64,000 bases of DNA from Brachionus rotundiformis. Taxonomy: Eukaryota > Rotifera > Eurotatoria > Ploima > Brachionidae. The stretch is taken from the NCBI GenBank assembly GCA_016802295.1, contig JAESIW010000138.1, forward strand, positions 2,022,897 to 2,086,896, written 5' to 3'. The notes under the pieces are model-generated. The model ran no database searches. It was not told the origin of the DNA and was given only the letters and a program-made list of their open reading frames with translations. This document shows, in pieces, positions 58,544 through 64,000 of the stretch (position 1 is its first letter; each line of letters opens with the position of its first letter). Position numbers and translations under genes: made by a program.

Positions 58544-61500
58544 TTATTTTTTCTTCACAATTGAATTAATTGATGTACGACTGTTTACTGGACTTGCAGA
58601 TGATAACGTTGCTTAAAGATAAAAAAAAATAGATAACTTTTTAATTTCAAAAAAGAGTTTATTTTAAATTACAATTGTACATTTCCGAGTTGATTGAGTT
58701 TCGTCGCTGTTGCAGTGGTTTAACCTTGGGTCTAGGCAAACAAAAAGCTTAATTTTTAATATAAATTATTTGCCAATTCCAATATTTACTTTTCTGTTAA
58801 GGTAAGACTTAGATTTTGGGTCCTTTTTTCAGTACTATTCAACTTGTGGTGCATGTCTACTAAACTGTGTGGTCTATCATGTAAATTTGATTCTATCTTT
58901 AAGCTTGACCTCAGATTTTGCTGTCCTGAAGTTTTTGTTGATCGACTTAGATTGCGCGAAACCGCAGCTTTGGAAAGATTGGCCGCCGAAGCCGACTCAA
59001 TTTTGTTAAAGCTGCTGCTCAAGCGTGGGTCATTCTTTTGACTTTTTCTAGGTTCCTTAAGAAAAAATTTTAGCTAAAAGACTTGAAATTTGGTACAGCA
59101 TACCAATTCGAACCAGTAGTTCTCCTCCTCTTCTTTCACTCTGTTCAATCTCTCTTCGGTTTCATTCTGGGAATAAAAGTATAAAGCTTGATTTCAGCTG
59201 TTAAATGAGGACTTACATTTACATAAGATTTGATAAAGTCCATTTGTACAATGGCTCTTTGAGCCAGTTCGAACACATCTTTGTCCCTGTCGTGCAGAAG
59301 AGTCTTGGCAATGGATTCCAAGTTGTCGAGTTTGTCTCGATCCACTTGAAAGCGCCATATTCGCTTCAGATCTACTAAAATTTTCACAAAACTAATCCGC
59401 ACATTGACCACTTTGTCTTGAGCTAGCCGAATGCACGGCTGGTAAAAATAGCCTTTGAAGAAATTTTTGGAATACAACTGTAGTACCATGCTGCATATGT
59501 CTATGAAGAATATTCGCTTATAGCAGCTTTTGTGGACGCTGAATTGGAGCAGCTTGTCAAAATAATGGTTACGCACCGCCAAGCGTGGTATTTTGCGCAA
59601 AATTATCAGCATGGCTCTGGCTGCGGCTTGACGCACTGGAAGAGCTCTCTTTTAAAAAAAATCCAATTTTATATGCCAATTTAAGATATTTTTTCCAAAA
59701 ATTTTTATTTGGATTTCTGAAGTTATATAAAATTTTGCACTCTTAAGAAAAAGTGTTTTTTTTACCAAAATTAAACATTTCTTTATAAATTTTTAGAATT
59801 AAGATTTAATTTTTAAGATCTAATCAATTTTCAGTTATTAAAATGAGATAATTTAAAATTTTAATTTATAATGAATACATTCACATTATCTTGTCTATAT
59901 TTAGTTAGTTTATGACTTACTGCGTCGATTCTTGTTTCCAGAAGTGGCAAAATTCTATCAACAACAACATCAGTAGATACCAGCCATGGCATAAGCGCCA
60001 AAGAGTCCAATATCGACACGTGAAGTGAATACTTGTACGACTGGCTAATTGAGTTTTCGAGTTCGAATAGTCTTTTCAAAATCAGCTGATATCCAGGCAT
60101 TTGCTAGATAATATAGATAAATTATTATCTTTATTTTTTGAAAAATTTTTTATTAAAAATTATAGAATTTTTTGCTCCTATTTAAAATATCTTTAAATGC
60201 TAAACCTGTCAAAAAGACTATCTATGAACAAAAAATTGCCAAATAATTTGGGTGACAATTGTTTAAATACTTTCAATTGTCTATTTACCTGAGATTCGGT
60301 CAAAAATCCATTTGACTCATGTTTTACAAATAGCTTTAAAAATTTTTCCAAGCAATTGACAATAACAGTTTGGACCAGGACGGAGCTATCGGACATAGAT
60401 GCACAAAAATCGCTTATAATCAAGTGTTGTTGCTGTTTGCCAAGCTTTTCAGCAATCTTTGGTTAATTTTTCTATTTAAAAAAAGCTATATATTTTCAAA
60501 TACAAAGTAATACTGTTGTCATTTGGGATGCAATAGCCTCGCGGACTTTCTCATTTCTGTCCTTAACCAGACTTGCCAAACACTGGCTCAACTTGTTCTC
60601 AAAATTTACCGAATTTGTGATCGAAATTACATTCTAGTTTAAAGTTAGAATTTTGGTTTAGTCAAAGAGGGCTACAATTTACTGGAAAAGCGCTGGCAAG
60701 GCTTATTTTACACATGTTCCAATTATATTTTGTCTCATTAACAGACTTTAATAATTAGATTATTTTTTTATATTGTAAAAAATTAATCAAAGTACTCTCT
60801 TGGAAAAAAGACTCTCATTTTTACACAATTGATGGAAAACATCCACGAAAAAAAGCTTGATCTGAGAGCTCATAATTTCTTAAAAAAAAAAAAAACTTAA
60901 TTAAGCAATTTTTATCTTTTTTTTGCTTTTAACTTGCCTTGAAAGGAGTCGATAATGATTGCCAAATTTTTTGACACTGTGAGCAAATAGTTTTCATCTC
61001 TGGTTGACAAACCGTATTCAATAAAAGACTGGATTTTTTTTAAAAGATAATTTTTGGCATCATCTAAAAGAAAAGATAAATCTTGAGCCAATGTGACACT
61101 TGATAATAGACTTACAATCATGGAACAAATCTAACAAATCGACCAGGGACTGGAAACAACTGGTCCTGACCAGCATTGATTCATCACATAAAAACTTGAA
61201 CATCTCTGGCACAACAACATCAATGCATATTTCGGATCCGAGGTTTTTGGACAAGGTTGCTAGACAACGGCAGGCAGTGGCCCGAATTTCGTACTGGGTG
61301 TCATTGCATAGGTCCAACATTACCGGAAATAGCATGTTTAAATTAGTCTGAGATGACACTTTTAGCGCACTTCGTGCCAACAAAAAGCACAGGTACTCGC
61401 GACACTTTCTCGAAGAGTATTGAGTCTTGATTTTGGTTATGGAATCGGAAATCTTATGAAAATTAATTAATAAAAATTATAAAAACATAATTAATTATTA

Positions 61501-62160
61501 CAAATGATTTTATTAAATTTTCTGGCAAAAGATTGACTATTTCGAAAATGACCTCTGTCCAATTTTTAAATATTTCTGTATTTTCTTTGAAAAAAAAAAT
61601 TTGAAAAAAAAATTTATTTTTTATTCCAATTATTTTACCATAATCATTTGACTTTTCACTGTATGCATAGACCTTATTGGCCACGCAATCAATGAAATAA
61701 TTGGCAAAATCTTTGCTCGAAATCAGCCCGGAAGCCAGAATTTGAGACATGGTGGAGCCTATTGTTTGGTAAAACTCCAAACTCCGGTTCGTATCGTCAA
61801 TTAGACACGTTTCCTATGAAAAAATTAAGTTAACAAAGCAAATACTTATTTGAGCACCATTTACTTTAAATTTTGGAAAAATTCTATGAACGCATTGAGA
61901 TTTGTCCAATTTAAGCAAAAGTGGTATGCTCTGAATTCCGACAATAACCTGGGCTTCATAGGAACTGTTTAGAAGGAATATTGTTTTGCCGAATTCGTTC
62001 AAATTCTCGTCTATCATGTGACTCCGGAGCTCTTCGGCACTCTTTTATAAAAATAAATACTGCCATTTATTTTACCAAAGAAAATAAGTCCTACTTTGAC
62101 CCGATTGATCGGCTTTTCTATCAGGTCATCCAAGTCGTCATCGTATAGCCCAATGTCCAT
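58544..62160 (-). CDS. PPP4R4: PP4 regulatory subunit 4-like HEAT protein (multi-exon)
   Basis: The first two exons are 62160-62095 (MDIGLYDDDLDDLIEKPINR) and 62041-61865. The last exon ends at 58544. Roughly fifteen short introns lie between; I did not fix every border. The N-terminus (YDDDLDDL...EKPINR...DENLNEFGKTIFLLNSS) follows the PPP4R4 pattern. HEAT repeats include DLCNDTQYEIRATACRCLAT, EICIDVVVPEMFKFLCDESM, VRTSCFQSLVDLLDLF, AARAMLIILRKIPRLAVRNH and QDKVVNVRISFVKILVDL. The C-terminus is Ser-rich and disordered (LSSSFNKIESASAANLSKAA). It would be a scaffold or regulator of the protein phosphatase 4 catalytic subunit. The match was made from recalled human sequence; a PR65-like relative is the alternative. 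Confidence 0.75.
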
Positions 62161-63740
62161 TTCTAGCTCTAGTCGTTGGATGCCACCAGTTTGTCTTAAC
62201 TTTTTATTTATTCATAAAAATTGTTTCCAAAGAGCTACTATGGTAAAATTTAAAATTTTCAAAACTTTGTTTTCGCCTTTTTTTTATCTAAAAATAATTA
62301 TCATTTAAAATGTATAAGTACTTTTTTGACACTAAAGAGAACCAAAATTAAAAAAAAATCTTTTAATTTTTAAGTCTGATTTTTAATTAATAGTAAATAA
62401 AAAAAATTAAAATTTAAAATTTTTATTTAAATATTATCTAAACATAAATCGGTGTGAAAATAAAAGGCGTTTTTTAATACCAGTTCGATATTTCTGGATG
62501 CCATCTAAATTCAGCCTAAAATGTCACATAATTTCAACTAGTTTTATGTAAGAACTGTGCCAAAGTAATTGGAAAAAAAAGTAAAGGTAAATGGTTGCTT
62601 ATTTACACCTAGTGAAAGATTTTAATGAAATAAAAGAATCCATAGTAATCGTGTCCCAGAGGCCTCAATTCGGAATCATTGACGAGCTATTAATCAGCAC
62701 AATCAGAGAATAGTTTTAAATTTTTTGCTAAATTCTGTCAGTCTTGGAGCTAATTAGCCAAAAATTCACCAGGCTAAAATCTCTAATTTCTTCCTAGCTA
62801 GCTAACTACATGCCCCGCGTAGATGGATACCAAAAGAGAGAAAAAAACTCATTTATAACAAGACCAGATTTTAGAACTAATGGAAAAAGCGCTTGAAACA
62901 AAAGTAAATAGGTAAATAAATGTTTGGCTTTGAGAAATCTCGGCGCGATAAGAAACAGGTTTTATTAATAAAAATTTATAATAAAATTTAATTTAAAATT
63001 GGTGTTTGTTTGTAATGGAGGCAAAAAAAAGGCTTAAAATTTATTAGTCAAATTTAGATCGTAAATGGTCGCTTATGGAAGCTTTTTTGGCTCCAAAACA
63101 AGCTCCATAATTACCTAAACAATTAAGTTATTAAAATTATATTTTTTTTGATAGATAAAATTATAAATATGTTGGAACTTTTGGGGCTATTTGGGGGCAA
63201 TAAATCTTATTTCGAACAACGACAACAACAAAAAAGAAACTTATTTTGTATGACACACTTATTCTGCTATTTGTTCTATGGATGAAATTTGGTTGCCATG
63301 GCAACTGGTAATTTATAAAACCAGTTAATTAGGCGAGTTTAAAAATAACCTTAGCTTGGCAAAAAATTCATCTAATTTAAACTAAATTAGAAATTTTTCG
63401 AGATAAGAAATGCTCAATGAATAAATTTTTTCTCTTTTTTCTATTCCTATTTAATTACGTTCAACAAAAATGAGTAGCTTAATTGCGAATTTTAAACTCA
63501 AAATTTTAATTTTGAAAAATACATTTATTTATTTTTTTTTTTTTTTTTAATTTGATTATAAAAATTGGCTGTGGGCTCTTAATCTAGAATTTAAAAATAA
63601 GAAAAATTAAGATAATTAAATCGAAAAAAAAGCCAAAAAAAAATTCTTTATTTGAATATTTTATTTTTTCAATTAAAAATAAACAATTAATTAAAGCGTT
63701 TTAATTTTTTTTTAATAATTATTTAATGCGTCATTTGTTT
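62161..63740. other. Intergenic region upstream of PPP4R4
   Basis: About 1.6 kb with no gene seen. It holds an X-box at 63292-63305 and a long T run near 63531. Confidence 0.5.
63292..63305. promoter_or_regulatory. Perfect palindromic X-box (RFX site)
   Basis: GTTGCCATGGCAAC is a perfect 14-bp palindrome matching the RFX X-box consensus (GTNRCC, spacer, RGYAAC). RFX factors drive ciliary genes in animals. It lies about 1.1 kb upstream of the PPP4R4-like start and about 440 bases past the end of the next gene. Confidence 0.6.
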
Positions 63741-64000
63741 TCATTTAAGTGCCAAACTACGTGTGGTTGTTAATAAATTGTAGAAATGTATTTTTTCCTC
63801 TATGCTGTCAAAGCTAATAAAATATTCACCATAATTTTTAGCCTTTACCATAATCACATGCGAGTACCCTAATTAAAAACAAGAAAAAAAAAGAGAAGTT
63901 AACTTCTAATTTTCAGAGAGCAAAAAAATACTTTTGGTATCAGCCATATCGCTTATTTCCATATTATAAAAGCTTTCGATTAGTTCCATGTGTATAAAAG
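63741..64000 (-). CDS. 3' end of an unidentified gene (partial)
   Basis: Two exons are supported: 64000-63932, open to the window edge (HMELIESFYNMEISDMADTK), and 63868-63741 (YSHVIMVKAKNYGEYFISFD, then IEEKIHFYNLLTTTRSLALK and a stop). They join in frame across a 63-base GT-AG intron. The last exon looks like the end of a PH-type or similar beta-rich domain with a final helix, but it is too short to name. The gene continues beyond the window. Confidence 0.55.

Noticed and set aside
1..64000. CRISPR arrays, bacterial operons, prophage
   Set aside because: The window has spliced animal genes throughout; no regularly spaced direct repeats or bacterial gene features occur.

Overview
This is a eukaryotic, almost certainly invertebrate animal, window. 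It is very AT-rich, with many short introns (mostly about 46-70 bases) and an animal gene set: alpha-catenin, a Patched-related protein, phospholipase C beta, a histidine-decarboxylase-like enzyme, a GPCR, a selenoprotein N with Sec decoding signals, sodium-coupled SLC5 transporters, ANKAR, a GTF3C2-like TFIIIC subunit and PPP4R4. A compact spiralian such as a rotifer or flatworm relative is my inference; the sequence does not prove it.

Layout. 0.4-1.4 kb: a decayed DNA-transposon gene and a small TA-flanked MITE. 1.7-10.4 kb: two near-identical genes for an unrecognised secreted protein, in inverted orientation on either side of an intronless Patched-related gene. 11.6-18.0 kb: a seven-exon ANKAR gene, then a LINE fragment with a (CTA)n tail. 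19.0-23.6 kb: a duplicated non-coding locus whose two copies each hold five microRNA-precursor-like hairpins, four of one family; this is the most novel-looking part of the window. 24.2-27.2 kb: a basic tail-anchored protein, a LINE remnant and a GPCR. 27.4-29.4 kb: selenoprotein N (minus), with an in-frame UGA, a strong hairpin just after it and a SECIS in the 3'UTR. 29.8-34.3 kb: alpha-catenin (minus). 35.4-37.8 kb: GTF3C2-like. 38.3-40.5 kb and 52.2-54.5 kb: two SLC5 paralogues in opposite orientation. 41.2-41.8 kb: a GC-rich repeat island. 42.1-43.5 kb: a single-pass membrane protein. 43.6-50.2 kb: PLC-beta (minus), interrupted by a 369-base run of N flanked by a false-looking duplication. 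55.6-57.6 kb: histidine-decarboxylase-like gene. 58.5-62.2 kb: PPP4R4 (minus). 63.7-64 kb: the last two exons of an unidentified gene.

Functionally this is an ordinary mixed stretch of animal chromosome rather than an operon. The linked observations are the paralogue pairs (secreted protein, SLC5, hairpin locus), which show active local duplication, and scattered non-LTR retrotransposon debris. Exon borders were read by eye from GT/AG (and one GC/AG) sites, frame continuity and family alignment from memory; none was checked against transcripts.
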